A stretch of DNA of 64,000 nt from Adiantum capillus-veneris (Eukaryota; Streptophyta; Polypodiopsida; Polypodiales; Pteridaceae). The DNA lies in NCBI GenBank assembly GCA_014529385.2, contig CM043962.1, forward strand, positions 126,198,970 through 126,262,969. The letters run 5' to 3'. Within the stretch, counting starts at the first letter, position 1; each line of letters begins with the position of its first letter. A program made the position numbers and the translations under genes. Below the pieces are notes generated by a model. The model saw nothing but the letters and a program-made list of their open reading frames with translations. It did not search any database and had not been told where the DNA came from. This document shows, piece after piece, positions 40,693 through 48,200 of the stretch.

Positions 40693-42731
40693 TAACTCTA
40701 GCCAACTACACTTTAACTCAAATATATGTGAGATTCGAAACAAAATGAGGGCAAGAAACTACTTATTTAACCCTTGGAAATTAATGCACGGATATGCCAG
40801 GACCAAAAGGAGACACATGCCCCAATGATTGGTGACCAAAATGATAAAAGGGACCAAAGACCTCAATAAAATCTGTTTGCAAGGTACGAATCACTGATAC
40901 AAGAATGCAATGCAACCTAGTCCCAGACGTGTGATGATACAACCTCCAACTACTCTGACATTCACTCAAGCAAATGACTGATATTGTATTTGCATGTTTA
41001 AAAGTACAAAGTAAAACTAGTATATTTTGTCCAACTAGCCCACTTTTGTCTTCGTAGCTCATTTATATTTCTATCAACAGCCATATATCAATAATTCAAA
41101 GAGGAGACCGAGTCAAAAATCATAACATCTATTTTCTGCCATGTGCTACAATCCAACTTTGTGAAACTGCTTCATGAGTTCAGCTGCTATTCTTCTTATA
41201 CCTACTTACATAATTTAGCTTAGACACACGTGTCCCACTAGAAAGCAAAAGAAAGGGATAAACGTCCAAATAAGAGATCATGATGCCTTACTGTTGCCCC
41301 AACGCGAAGACCCGGTATGTGGGAAAGTGGTTGATGAGTCAATAGAAGCCAAACATGACCGTCCAGCTCCAACAAGCCTCCTCTCACAAAGATCTCAGTT
41401 ACAACTCCAACATATGACCCAATTTCATTTTGCTGCCGCAAACATTGCCTATTGTGCTGCTTGAAATCTTTTGAGAATACTAAGGACTTTGTTTGCAAAA
41501 TTTTATCATTATCTCTTGTCTTGAACTTCTCTATATTCGAAGAATTACAAAGCAAGACACTGCTTATCCTTGTGGCTGCATAAATGTTGTACTTTATTCC
41601 TGCTTCTTTTGCTACAAGAATCTTTTTGCGCAAGCTAGTCAGTAAAACGCACTTTCCAGATGTAGCTAACAGAAGCGGACGCCAGGCAACTACTGAGCCA
41701 GAGAAGTAAATGTAAGATACTTGTTGCTTGTATGGATCATAGTCCCCGTATGCAGCAACACTTTCCACCATGCCACAGTGGTCCATCCTAGGAGGCAAGC
41801 AGCTAGGCTTATGATTGCAAGGAGAAAAGCCGACAAAAAACCCAAGCAGAGGCTTTTCTTTAACAATGGATGAAGCCACGTTGAATGAACTTAAGTCTGA
41901 TGGTTCTGCACTCTTTTCTAACATCTGTGCTCCTTTCTTACAAAACGTCGATTTCTTGGCAGAGTCCCTAGACACCCTTGTGGTTGTCAGCTCACTTGCA
42001 TGCTTTGTCCTGCATTCACCATGCGGGATAGAAAAAGGAGGGCTTACGAAGTTTATACATCCAGTGACATTGTGGCGCAATGCTCTAATGTTTTGTTTCG
42101 AAGGAGGTGTTTCAAGCACTAGGTTGGGCACATTTGCTGCTTCAGGGCAAACATAAACAGACCGACGTGGCAAATTCTTGGAAGTTTGCATGGGTACAAA
42201 GTGCCGTATTTCTAAGCATCCTCCTTTCTCTCTTTGAGGGATGTAAGACCAAGAAAGTATGCGCATGGGAAGGCCAAGGAGTTGAGGATCAAATTCAGTT
42301 ACTGCACAGCAGATTGTACCTGAAAAATCTGAAAAGGCAAGGCTATTGGCTTCATAAGCACTGCCATTCCATAGCTGGATCCAGCCGAACAATACACAAG
42401 GCTGCTCAGAAAATTGTAGCAGAGCTGTTTGGGATCTCAAACAAGATGGTTTTCTGCCAAGCATGTGCTGATTCTTCCTTCCTGTTGATGAGAGATGTCC
42501 TGTGTCACTGTTAAGCTCTATTGTTTTTGATGAAGAAATACATTGACGCTTGTTGGATACACCAGAAAATCCACTCTCCTTTTCAAGCGCTGAAGAGAAA
42601 TCCAAGAACCTGTCCTGGTTTCCTGCACATCCCGTGCGAGAAGAGATATGATGATGGACAGATAAGGGAGATTGGCGCTGCAAAATCTCTTGAACCGTGA
42701 CCGTCTTTTCGCCAGGAGACGAACTTTCCAT
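21389..42731 (-). CDS. CTC1: CTC1, large subunit of the CST telomere complex (14 exons, C-terminus not found)
   Basis: CTC1 acts with STN1 and TEN1 in the nucleus to cap telomeres and recruit polymerase-alpha for C-strand fill-in. Fourteen exons join without a stop: 42731-41292, 25104-24986, 24771-24697, 24606-24528, 24455-24393, 24119-23922, 23808-23704, 23483-23175, 23062-22942, 22893-22736, 22660-22517, 22210-21869, 21779-21691 and 21614-21389. All borders are GT/AG and phases match, giving 1156 codons. OB-fold-like hallmarks along the protein include FSDFSGTICC, ILSWSYIP, YVGVVTEIF, ELDGHVWLLLT, LQLLDATGVIDVIIPDL, YKLVIEG and GAVVAIHRALL. The order matches plant CTC1 proteins (about 1270 residues), so roughly the last 110-130 residues are missing; they should include the C-terminal OB fold that contacts STN1/TEN1. 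Intron 1 is 16187 bp and full of transposons. Identification rests on remembered family features, not a search. Confidence 0.85.
21691..21779 (-). CDS. CTC1: CTC1 exon 13
   Basis: Acceptor CTTGTGCAG. It encodes IMVACNLDQYLPVGFGSGAV then VAIHRALLH and ends with CT of a Leu codon before donor GTAAGC. Confidence 0.8.
21869..22210 (-). CDS. CTC1: CTC1 exon 12 (114 codons)
   Basis: Acceptor TTCCCTAAG. It encodes VLLENDSSLPLVNAILKLPL and later FYGTIGTSVTGKVFSL, and ends LNSCES before donor GTGAGT. Phase 0 at both ends. Confidence 0.85.
22517..22660 (-). CDS. CTC1: CTC1 exon 11 (48 codons)
   Basis: The acceptor GGCCGACAG is preferred over an upstream AATCAG because it keeps phase. It encodes VIEIGQLYLVQSL and YIETQFWSLVAIHDYG. 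Donor GTAAGA. Confidence 0.8.
22736..22893 (-). CDS. CTC1: CTC1 exon 10
   Basis: Acceptor CTCTTTCAG completes Asp and encodes FFNMSKKG through LFTRTFPASNLKVERLLFRF to FQAAFQ, before donor GTAGCT. Confidence 0.8.
22942..23062 (-). CDS. CTC1: CTC1 exon 9
   Basis: Acceptor TATTGGAAG. It encodes AFGKQTGDNSFTFSVEAVRL then PYKV, and ends with one G of a split Asp codon before donor GTATGC. The intron to exon 10 is only 48 bp and in frame, so retention is possible. Confidence 0.8.
23175..23483 (-). CDS. CTC1: CTC1 exon 8 (103 codons)
   Basis: Acceptor AAATGCAG. It opens with VTAYKLVIEGY and ends ILLVIHKHPMKLK before donor GTGATT. The VIEG and VIHKHP segments are hallmarks of the central CTC1 region. 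Confidence 0.85.
23704..23808 (-). CDS. CTC1: CTC1 exon 7 (35 codons)
   Basis: Acceptor TGCATCAG. It encodes FSSVLGKLQLLDATGVIDVI then IPDL, a strongly CTC1-like OB-fold core. Donor GTCTTC is non-ideal but is the only one keeping phase with exon 8. Confidence 0.85.
23922..24119 (-). CDS. CTC1: CTC1 exon 6 (66 codons)
   Basis: Acceptor TTTTCTTAG. It encodes VPPIKNFCKQLQAMWLDRSS and ends ILGFLQ before donor GTGATA. Phase 0 at both ends. Confidence 0.8.
24393..24455 (-). CDS. CTC1: CTC1 exon 5 (21 codons)
   Basis: Acceptor TTGATCAG; encodes SMGIAEKYLRDLLTVDNIHC plus Arg; donor GTAAGA. The open frame continues to 24171, but only this donor keeps phase with exon 6. Confidence 0.7.
24528..24606 (-). 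CDS. CTC1: CTC1 exon 4
   Basis: The acceptor TTTCAAAG is chosen because it completes Trp and keeps frame; the nearby TTGCAG would create a stop. It encodes ALQVIASLRRKFQDLYTEKE then LLGSAK, followed by donor GTTCTC, a weaker site. Confidence 0.75.
24697..24771 (-). CDS. CTC1: CTC1 exon 3
   Basis: Acceptor TTGTTCCAG; completes the Glu codon from exon 2 and encodes YAGKQKSV then LVRFVESLPFLSTF. It ends with TG of a Trp codon before donor GTATTA. The other two frames contain stops. Confidence 0.8.
24986..25104 (-). CDS. CTC1: CTC1 exon 2 (starts phase 0, ends with 2 nt)
   Basis: Acceptor TGGTGCAG, then ITALHVHFLRVTSFLENGLL and ACSISHLVVTQFSPLQT. Donor GTAAGG at 24985. The reading continues exon 1 exactly across the 16-kb intron. 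Confidence 0.85.
25105..26966. other. CTC1 intron 1, part without a recognised element
   Basis: No long frame. The plus strand at 25404-25427 holds TTTTAGGGTTAGGGTTTTT, two telomere-like units. A 45-codon plus-strand frame at 25600-25737 (MAKAATDRLTQGYEALAMLE...) follows a CT-rich stretch; I do not recognise it. The rest shows nothing I can support. Confidence 0.5.
26967..28045 (-). mobile_element. 5'-truncated LINE copy 2 (same family as 15302-20328)
   Basis: The minus-strand frame contains LWDTHRGRYTRLALESSRQL and CQLCGREPETELHYICHW, the C-terminal thumb and Cys/His region of the LINE. One His/Cys position is changed (CHW for CHC). The 3' UTR ends with ATTTC repeats at 26967-26981 next to GAGAGAG (plus strand). 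The 5' end is cut at 28045 directly against a (GA)n tract. 5' truncation is usual for target-primed reverse transcription. Both ends touch GA/CT repeats. Confidence 0.85.
28045..28070. repeat. (GA)13 tract between LINE copies 2 and 3
   Basis: About 13 GA units on the plus strand. On the sense strand of both neighbouring LINEs it reads (CT)n. It is at once the 5' border of copy 2 and the 3' border of copy 3, so one tract received two insertions. Confidence 0.85.
28211..28215. repeat. Target-site duplication TGCGG, left copy
   Basis: TGCGG at 28211-28215 is repeated at 29486-29490, flanking the solo LTR exactly. Confidence 0.9.
28216..29485 (-). mobile_element. Solo LTR with perfect 5-bp target duplication
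   Basis: On the minus strand it starts TGTCACGTGACACATCC and ends GCTGCACCTAACA (1270 bp). It matches the LTR at 794-1989 along its whole length, apart from a more diverged middle (about 28580-29050 versus 1160-1560) rich in a recurring AAAACGCTAG(G)GCTGAAA motif. TGCGG flanks both sides. It lies in the 3' UTR of LINE copy 3 and results from recombination between the two LTRs of a former full element. Confidence 0.92.
29491..30895 (-). pseudogene. LINE copy 3, C-terminal RT region
   Basis: Minus-strand frame 30675-29689 plus the piece 30914-30678 encode the region from IVEYTDAYTYLGVVFTG to CRLCHLEPETKVHYICHC. They parallel residues after the YADD domain of copy 1. A frame change lies near 30677. 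The sequence stops at 30895, where a solo LTR is inserted. Confidence 0.8.
30896..32608 (+). mobile_element. Solo LTR flanked by an 11-bp duplication
   Basis: It starts TGTCACGAGGACGTGGCAA and ends GGGCCGGTTTCA, matching the ends of the LTR at 33756 (TGTCACCAGCCAGTGGCAA ... GCCGGTTACA). It carries the shared AATAAAGAAATACCGAAAGG motif near its end (about 32405-32425). CTCCACAATCT stands on both sides (30885-30895 and 32609-32619), whereas uninterrupted LINE copy 1 has it once. Eleven base pairs is longer than the 4-6 bp usual for LTR elements. Confidence 0.8.
32609..33755 (-). pseudogene. LINE copy 3, reverse transcriptase region
   Basis: The minus-strand frame 33751-32606 is open over 381 codons with AYDHDGLVAEHFIH, GQAGFRRGFSTLDH, VDFRKAFDMVS, GVKQGCPLSPTLFG and YADD. 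At the position of the copy 1 TAA it has Tyr (ALYRSVVGHVR). A 39-bp tandem duplication (33505-33582) repeats TFFTPEMVQRAID in frame. Confidence 0.85.
33756..35197 (+). repeat. Left LTR of the non-autonomous element
   Basis: 1442 bp, TG...CA ends. Contains the AATAAAGAAATACCGAAAGG motif at about 34990 and a CTGCACACCTCTCACTGCTCT block shared with the right LTR. Directly followed by TGGTTTCATCG, a possible degenerate primer site. Confidence 0.75.
35331..35476 (+). repeat. 33-36-bp tandem repeat with consensus splice-donor core
   Basis: Four to five units built on ACAGGTGAGAAAGGCTACGA and TCTTTCTTTGGAT, alternating with and without a 3-bp insertion. Each unit contains CAGGTGAGA, a near-ideal 5' splice site. 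In frame it encodes TGEKGYES repeats. Confidence 0.8.
35359..36180 (+). pseudogene. Partial gag of the non-autonomous element
   Basis: A 206-codon frame (35359-35979) starts with TGEKGYES repeats, then a Gln/Gly/Met/Pro-rich stretch (GVPGTVFRGIQGMVPNPMYA). Past the stop, frame changes reveal Retrotrans_gag hallmarks (DTFNGFDERTKVFSFLEQFD, then KAATFL, and further on TPSTWNDFI in altered form). No zinc knuckle or pol is present. Confidence 0.55.
36186..36590 (+). repeat. Diverged extra copy of an LTR segment
   Basis: ATTAGCTAAAGGCTAATTC, CAAAGGGCAAGTAGTCCTAC, CACGCAAAACAGAGCCCGAA and GAATTCAGCGTG follow in the same order as 34492-34905 and 36906-37310, but with many differences. It stands immediately before the conserved part of the right LTR. 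Confidence 0.7.
36597..37606 (+). repeat. Right LTR (conserved part) of the non-autonomous element
   Basis: Matches 34219-35197 closely over its length and ends CCGGTTACA. The region homologous to the first about 460 bp of the left LTR is not seen. Confidence 0.75.
37612..39892 (-). pseudogene. LINE copy 3, ORF1-like and endonuclease region
   Basis: ORF1-like frame 39892-38978 with coiled-coil heptads and RALHVRVTGL; a frame change near 39010 leads to 39018-37999. There the ORF1 end (YRDGRVVILERRTARRCETY) runs without a stop into the endonuclease (MATWNCNG, FSETHQ, LLGDFNARTD, VDYVMTQ). A further piece (37914-37612) covers SVEECTTLLTQ and MPQNSWYDEECREM. A stop near 37990 and frame changes mark it as dead. 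It is key for showing that ORF1 and endonuclease share a frame. Confidence 0.8.
39893..40320 (-). other. GC-rich presumed leader of LINE copy 3
   Basis: No gene. Contains a direct repeat around GAGTGTGCATTAACCAGC and GAGTGTGTATTAACCAGC (40128-40182). It lies between the ORF1-like start and a (GA)n tract. It is unlike the leader of copy 1, so it could be older flanking DNA. Confidence 0.45.
40321..40370. repeat. (GA)n tract at the 5' side of LINE copy 3
   Basis: About 20 GA units with a few A/G changes, between the LINE leader and the 3' end of the SINE. Confidence 0.8.
40371..40494 (-). mobile_element. Short tRNA-derived SINE between two (GA)n tracts
   Basis: On the minus strand an A-box-like TGGTAGATTGG is followed about 40 bp later by GTTCAACTC, which fits the RNA polymerase III B box. 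The body ends GGGATAGTTTCCTACGACGTTAAAACTC and runs into CT repeats. The same 3' part recurs at 8216-8272. Length about 124 bp. The end GACGTTAA is shared with the LINE 3' end (GAAGACGTTAATAT). Confidence 0.6.
40494..40690. repeat. Cluster of three further (GA)n tracts
   Basis: (GA)n at 40494-40521, 40573-40605 and 40644-40690. The two separators both begin with a CAAACCTGC motif (40524 and 40606), so the tract plus adjoining sequence was duplicated. A (CG)n run CGCGCGCGCG precedes the last tract. Confidence 0.8.
40691..41291. other. CTC1 intron 1, part next to exon 1
   Basis: No recognised element or gene. An open minus-strand frame at 41062-40781 was considered as exon 2 and rejected. This is probably original intron sequence. 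Confidence 0.5.
41292..42731 (-). CDS. CTC1: CTC1 exon 1 (480 codons, phase 0)
   Basis: The ATG at 42731-42729 is preceded in frame by a TGA (42749-42747), which supports this start. The exon covers the plant-specific N-terminus and first OB folds (GWIQLWNGSAYEANSLAFSD, RILSWSYIPQREKGGCLEI). It ends GLRVGAT before donor GTAAGG at 41291-41286. Exon 2 continues the same beta-strand (ITALHVHFL), as in other plant CTC1 proteins. Confidence 0.88.
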
Positions 42732-42790
42732 TACTGCTCTAGTACTTCACTGATTTTGAATGCGCTCCCGCCAGCGTATGAGATGCTATA
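42732..42790 (-). promoter_or_regulatory. Short space between the L1-type LINE end and the CTC1 start
   Basis: Only about 60 bp separate the CTC1 ATG from the apparent 3' end of the LINE. This must hold the CTC1 5' UTR, unless the LINE itself lies in the leader or an untranslated exon lies further upstream. No TATA-like box is evident. Confidence 0.4.
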
Positions 42791-42863
42791 AGAATTTGAT
42801 TAATCATAGAAAGAAATCAATACAAGGAGCCCCAATACAAAGATTAAAGAGACATAGCCTCTT

Positions 42864-43908
42864 TCATTCTAAATCTATTGGCTTGAAAAAAACAAGGCTC
42901 CTTTCAATAGAGGAGACAATTTCATTCTCAAAAGGGGCATCTATAGCTTTATTACACAGCTGCAGCAGATCTCTTTTGAGGAGGCACAGGGGAAAGGAAG
43001 AAGGGTGTTGAAACACTGAGGCATTTCTCTGAAGCCATGTGTACCACAATATATGACCTCGGAACATCCATCCCCTTACAGCAACAGATCCTTGAAGTCC
43101 AAGGATTTGAGGGATATTTGGGAGAGAAATTTATGTAAAAAATGGATCATGTCCTTGTTGTCCTTGCAGTTAAACCAAAAGTGAGAACAATCTTCAATAA
43201 CCAGCTTGCATCTACTACGCATACCATTGCCAATTCCAGCTTTAAGAGCTCTTTTAGAAGTCCAGATACCTTGATGAGCCACATTAAGGTGTTGTGTTTA
43301 TTAGTAGTTGGGTAGGCTCAAAGACATTTGAACCAGTAGGTCCATTGCTTACGGCTCCAGCTCAGCTTCCAAATCCTATTACGCTCTTGTTTGAGAGAGC
43401 TCTCCACAATCCCTTTGGGTTTGAACTGTTTGAACACTTGAGAGGCTAAGAAGGAGGCCTTGCTAGTGGCTTGCACTACTTTGGCAGGTACCCTTATCTT
43501 GCCCATACATTGTTTGGCTCTTTAAAGACACCATAAAGCATTTGTGGTTGGAAGTGAGTATTCCCTTTGCAAAGTTTGAAGTGATTTGAGCTGCTCGTTC
43601 TCTACCACATCTTTCCATACCTTGATCCCACACTTATGAGCCTTTCTACTGAGTCCAGCTTTAGCCTTACCTGCAAAGAAACCAAACCAAAAGGAATCTA
43701 GCAAAAAGGATATATGGTTAGCTAGGATATTCTTGGAAGGTTTCCAATTGGACTTAACAAAATTCCACGCATTCCACATTTTGCACACCAATTTGGACCC
43801 ATAAGGGATACATAAGACATGAGCAAGAAGGATGTCTCTGAGCTGCAGATTAGTCCATGCTTTGTAGTTTTGCAGCTTAAATTTGTGCACATCTCTTTTC
43901 AGAAGCAA
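42864..43908 (-). pseudogene. L1-type ORF2 C-terminal region with zf-RVT-like motif
   Basis: Pieces at 43908-43522, 43506-43318, 43282-43076 and 43067-42864. CKLVIEDCSHFWFNCKDNKD corresponds to the Cys/His motif of zf-RVT, and ILWYTWLQRNASVFQ to the usual final L1 motif (normally W..W.ERN). The frames are broken, so no protein is made. Confidence 0.65.
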
Positions 43909-43944
43909 TGCCTAATAGTCATCTGATTCTAAGGCTCTACAGAT

Positions 43945-45064
43945 CTATTTAGCTGCCAAATTGATTGCAATAAATTCAAGATTGAGAATGCCCAAATCTC
44001 CTTTCTCTTTTGGAAGGCAGCATATGTCCCAAGAAACTTTAGATATCTTTAGGTGATCCATATCACCTCCCCATAAGAAGGATCTGGCCAGGGAGAACAC
44101 CTGATTCAACTGATACTTGGTTGGACACCAACAGGACAAAAAATAGATTAGAGAAGGAATCAAATAGTGATTAAGAACAAATGCTCTTGATGAGACAGAT
44201 GTCTGATGGAACCGCCATTTGCTGATTTTATGCTTGAATTTGTCAACAACCCACTCCCATCTCTGAACATAAGTAATCTTGAAGCCCATTGGGATACCAA
44301 GAAGTCTAAAGACCTGCCCATCTCTGATTTCCATACATCCAGCTTCTGTGATGACTTGTGGGACTTGCTCCTTGGAGGACTTGTATCCAGTCTTAGTATG
44401 GTTGATTACAGAGCCACTAGCCATACAAAAGGTGTCCAAGAAGGTCCAAATTTGTTCAACAGTATCTCTGTCATTGGACATTAAAGAGTTAGTATCATCT
44501 GCAAATTGTTGTATCATCAGATCCTTAGCACTAGGAACTTTCATCAGACCTCTTTCTAGGGCATCCTGCACCAACCATCCTAGAGAGTCAGACCAGATGG
44601 CATACAAAAGGGGGGCTATTGGACAGCCCTGCTTGATGGATATTTTCAATGAAAAAGCCTCTGAAAGGTCATTGATAGAGACTCTTGCATAGGCATTACC
44701 AAATAAGATTTGGATAAATTTTATGAATATCCTACCAAAACCAAATGTTATGAAGAGATTGAAAAATGAAATCCCATTCCACCCTTTCATATGCCTTCTT
44801 AAAATCTATTTTTAAAAAGATGAAGTCCTACTCACTGTTCTAAATAAAATCTATGGCCTCCCACAAAGTGATTATGGCATCAAGAATAAACCTCCCCTTT
44901 ATGAACCCCTTCTGCTCTGGTAAGATTATCTGATGCATTATGGGACTCGGTCGTTTAGCTAGAAACAAGAAAAATACTTTGTACACAGAAGTCAGATCGG
45001 AGATAGGCCTCCAATTCCCTAGGTCCTCTTTAGTCCCCCCTTTTGTGAATGAGCCTAATAACAC
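43945..45064 (-). pseudogene. L1-type ORF2 reverse transcriptase
   Basis: The fingers (NWRPISDLTSVYKVFFLFLA, EQKGFIKGRFILDAI) are in 45064-44840. After a frame change near 44800 the palm follows (ISIKQGCPIAPLLYAIWSDS, FADD). Then VSRAFVLNHYLIPSLIYFLS and FLWGG, typical of plant L1 thumbs. Catalytic residues are still visible, but the frame is broken. Confidence 0.8.
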
Positions 45065-46020
45065 TAGTATTCATAGAGGTAGAGAGAGCTCCTACTCTAA
45101 TGGCCTCATTCCGTATGGACAAGACATGAGGGACCAAAAAAATCTTTATATAATTTAAAAAAATATTTGGAAGAACATCAATACCAAGAGATTTACCATC
45201 TTTTAAAGCATCTCTAGCATCTTTTACCTCCCCCTCTCATAGGGGTTGATCCATCAATTGAGCTACCTACACATGCACAGTTTTCTTTCTTATTCTAGCA
45301 ATTGTAGCTCTCGCAATAATATGGTCAGCCTCTCTTTTGGGGGGAGAAGAAAAGATGTCAGAAAAGAAATAATTAGCAACCTTCAGATTTTGAGCATCAG
45401 AGCTCACAAGTTGACCTTCTTTAATTTTCAAAAATGGAATAAAATATTTAGCCTTTTTCTTCTTCAGAAGATTAAACATATGTTTATCAGGTCTATCTAT
45501 TTTACCAACCCAAAAATCTATTGTCTAACGGATTGAGGCCTTAGCATCTAAGAGATATCCTTCTCTAAGCTTGGCTTTCTGCTCAACTAGATGGGGACTA
45601 GGAGGACTCCCAGGGGGTTGGCCATTTTCTAGATTTTCTATCTAACTCCTTATCATCATTCTTCTACTATTCATGTCTCTAGCCTTAGCTTTGTACTCAA
45701 TTAGCAGTTTTTGAGTTTGCTTTATAGCTTGATTCCAGGCTTTAAAGGCAGAGGTATTACCAAAAAAGGAGTCAACAAAAATAGCTTCGACTTTATCTCT
45801 ACTACTCCTAAAGATAGAAGAGTTTGACCCAAGTGAGGCCATCCTACTTTATACATACAGACGTCCTTTTGGAGCTCAAAAATAAAGAACATAATCAGAC
45901 AACATAAGGGAGTTGCCCTTATTACAACTTACTTGCCAGTACTCATTAAGCATTTCACTACTCATGTATAACATGTCCAATCTCCCTTATAGCAGCTGCC
46001 ATGTTGCTTGTTGGACTAGG

Positions 46021-46577
46021 TCAAACTAGTTTCTTTTGAGATTCTACCAGGTTTAGTTTGGAAACTACATTGTCCCATTTCATCTTCTCTCTACCACAGG
46101 TGGATTGTCCAAGTTGGTTCCACCTATCCTTAACAAATTCAACCATATTATAGTCCCTTGCACAGATACAAGGAGTAGGAAGAGTAGCAATCTCTTCCCA
46201 TATGATAGCTCTTTCACCTGTTGAATTAGAAGCATATATAGAAAACATAGTGTACTCAAAAAGTTTTGTCAAGGGATATTGCTACCCAATTTCCTTTTGC
46301 AGAGGAATGAACCTTTAATACCAAATTGGCATATTTTTTTGATATAACTAGTGATGCCCCCCTCTTCCAAGAGTGTGAGAGGTGGTATACCACTTGTATC
46401 CTGCACCAAGCCTCTGCAGATTAGAAGACGAAATCTGACCAAAAACTTTGATCTCCTATAAATATATAAAATCAGGTTTGACATTAGAGTCCAATATCCA
46501 ACTCTTGATTGCTTGAGCTTGGTAGGGTTTGTCCCTTTGCACTTAAAAGACAAAGCTCTGATATTGGGACATTTCAT
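46021..46577 (-). pseudogene. L1-type ORF2 endonuclease remnant
   Basis: The start resembles MKCPNIRALSFKCKG (normally W N.RG). Later pieces include CARDYNMVEFVKDRWNQ in place of the GDFN motif, so the catalytic Asp-Asn element is altered. Strongly decayed. Confidence 0.6.
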
Positions 46578-48200
46578 ATCTTGTTGTTCTTAGAGGGTTT
46601 GACTAGAGACACTGAAACTCTTGTAGGATCCTTTGAAGCTTTTTTTTTCCTTTTGGTTGAGAAGGTGGGTGGAAGTGGAAGCCTCTTTTCTTCAGCTTGT
46701 GTCACGACGATGTCCACTAATTTGTCTGGGTCTATACTGAGTTGAGCTTTAGCTTGATTTTCTTGTGCTTGGAGCTGTGATTCAAAAAGGTTTTCCTCCA
46801 TTTTTTGTTTGCCTTTGTCTTGATTATTAGGGACAAAGAAGTCTTATGAGTCAGAGATGAGAAGGAAGATAATCCTCTTGCCTCATTCATAGGACTATCT
46901 TGAGGGGTGGGAAGATTCTATATGGGCTTCTGAGCTGGTTCTTGAGTGGGAGAAGGGTCCTGAGGTGCAGTCTCCTTCTCCTCCCCTTCTGCAAGGCTTT
47001 TGTCTTGAGCTTTGGTGTTTTCTTCTAGTTCTTGATTATCATAATTGAAAGTGTCAAAGAAATCTTCCAAAGGGGTCTAAAACTATTTTTGTTCCTAGAA
47101 GTAGATGGTATAGGATTCTTGTTATTTTTTGAGTTGTTTCTCTTTGGGACAAGTTGGAAGTCCTTTTCTTGAGGGGGTTGAGGTTCCTGTGTTGGCTGAG
47201 GTTTAAGATCAGGAAATTCCTTGATGAAGTTTTCTTGCTTTAGACTGTGAAAACAGGCATTTGAGAGATTTTTGTAAGCCACTATTTGAAGGTGTAGCAA
47301 GTTACTATCTGAGTCCTTGATAGGAACTAAAGTTTTCAGGTCAAACTTTAAGTGAACTTCAATGAGCAACTAAGGATCCCACTTGGGGACCCAATATTTT
47401 TAAGCCATGGGTAGTACTCCACAAGGAGATCATGGAAATCAATCCAAATTGGGGCCTTAGTTGGCTTAGGCCCTCTAGGTTAAACCCTAAAAACCAGTTA
47501 AACACAGACAAGGGAGAGTTTCTAATAAACCATTTTCCTTGATTGACAATTTGAAGAGCGTCATTTGCATCCTCACAAAATAATAAGTAGTAGTTAGTTG
47601 GGAGATACGGGACATGAATTACCTTGATGTTTTTGTTCTCCAGTTTTGCATCATCCAAGCCTTTAAATCTTCTATTGAAGGTCTTACTCCGTGCAGTAGA
47701 CCTATTATCACTTTGTCTTGCAGTTGGGAGTGCCACATGTCCAGCTCCTTGGTGGGGATGGTAACCCCAACTTCTTCCGATGCTCTTTTCTCTTCATCTT
47801 CACGGCCACTTGTGTCCTCCGAAGCATTGTCTGGTGCTTGAGTATCCTGGTTGACATGAGGTTGGATAGGCCCGACACTCCCATCCTCTACATGAGTGGA
47901 GTCTATTCGTTGAAAGCCCAGTCCTTCAACTAGCTGTTTGGAGAATGCCCTAATGTCATGGCTTATGCATGCATTGAGCGTGACCTGAGGCCTGAGACCA
48001 TGCACTTGCTCCTGCCACATATGTGTTGTTACCGACGGCCTCAATTGTTCTACAACAAAGAATCCCCCATTGGTAGGGTTCTTTGGAGGCATGCTTGCCA
48101 TAGAGGCATAGGAAGGGGGTTGAGCTTGAAGAAGAGCTCCCCTAGGACTTTGAATGGCCTGTCTCACACGAAGAAAGGTAGGAGATGGACCATGCATAGG
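46574..48200 (-). pseudogene. L1-type ORF1 (DUF4283-like), frameshifted
   Basis: Frames 48197-47619, 47736-47359, 47369-47025 and 46801-46574. The DUF4283-like portion reads DALQIVNQGKWFIRNSPLSV and FNWFLGF; upstream is a Pro/Gln-rich and acidic region, downstream a Pro/Gln/Lys-rich tail. The protein would bind the element's RNA. At least two frame changes make it a pseudogene. Confidence 0.65.

Larger units (their letters stand above)
42790..48200 (-). mobile_element. Decayed L1-type LINE (DUF4283-type ORF1, EN/RT ORF2)
   Basis: Minus-strand order: ORF1 with DUF4283-like region (48197-46800), endonuclease scraps (46577-46021), RT (45064-43945), zinc-finger/C-terminal region (43908-42864). 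Many stops and frame changes. RT carries QQFADDTNSL, the L1 form of the YxDD box. It is distinct from the (CT)n-linked LINE family. The 3' end lies near 42790 with no long poly(A). Confidence 0.8.

Noticed and set aside
40430-40828. Open frame with Arg-Glu repeats
   Set aside because: It is produced by the (GA)n tracts.
40781-41062. Minus-strand open frame next to exon 1 as a possible CTC1 exon 2
   Set aside because: It has no acceptor in the right phase and no OB-fold similarity, whereas 24986-25104 continues exon 1 exactly with proper borders.
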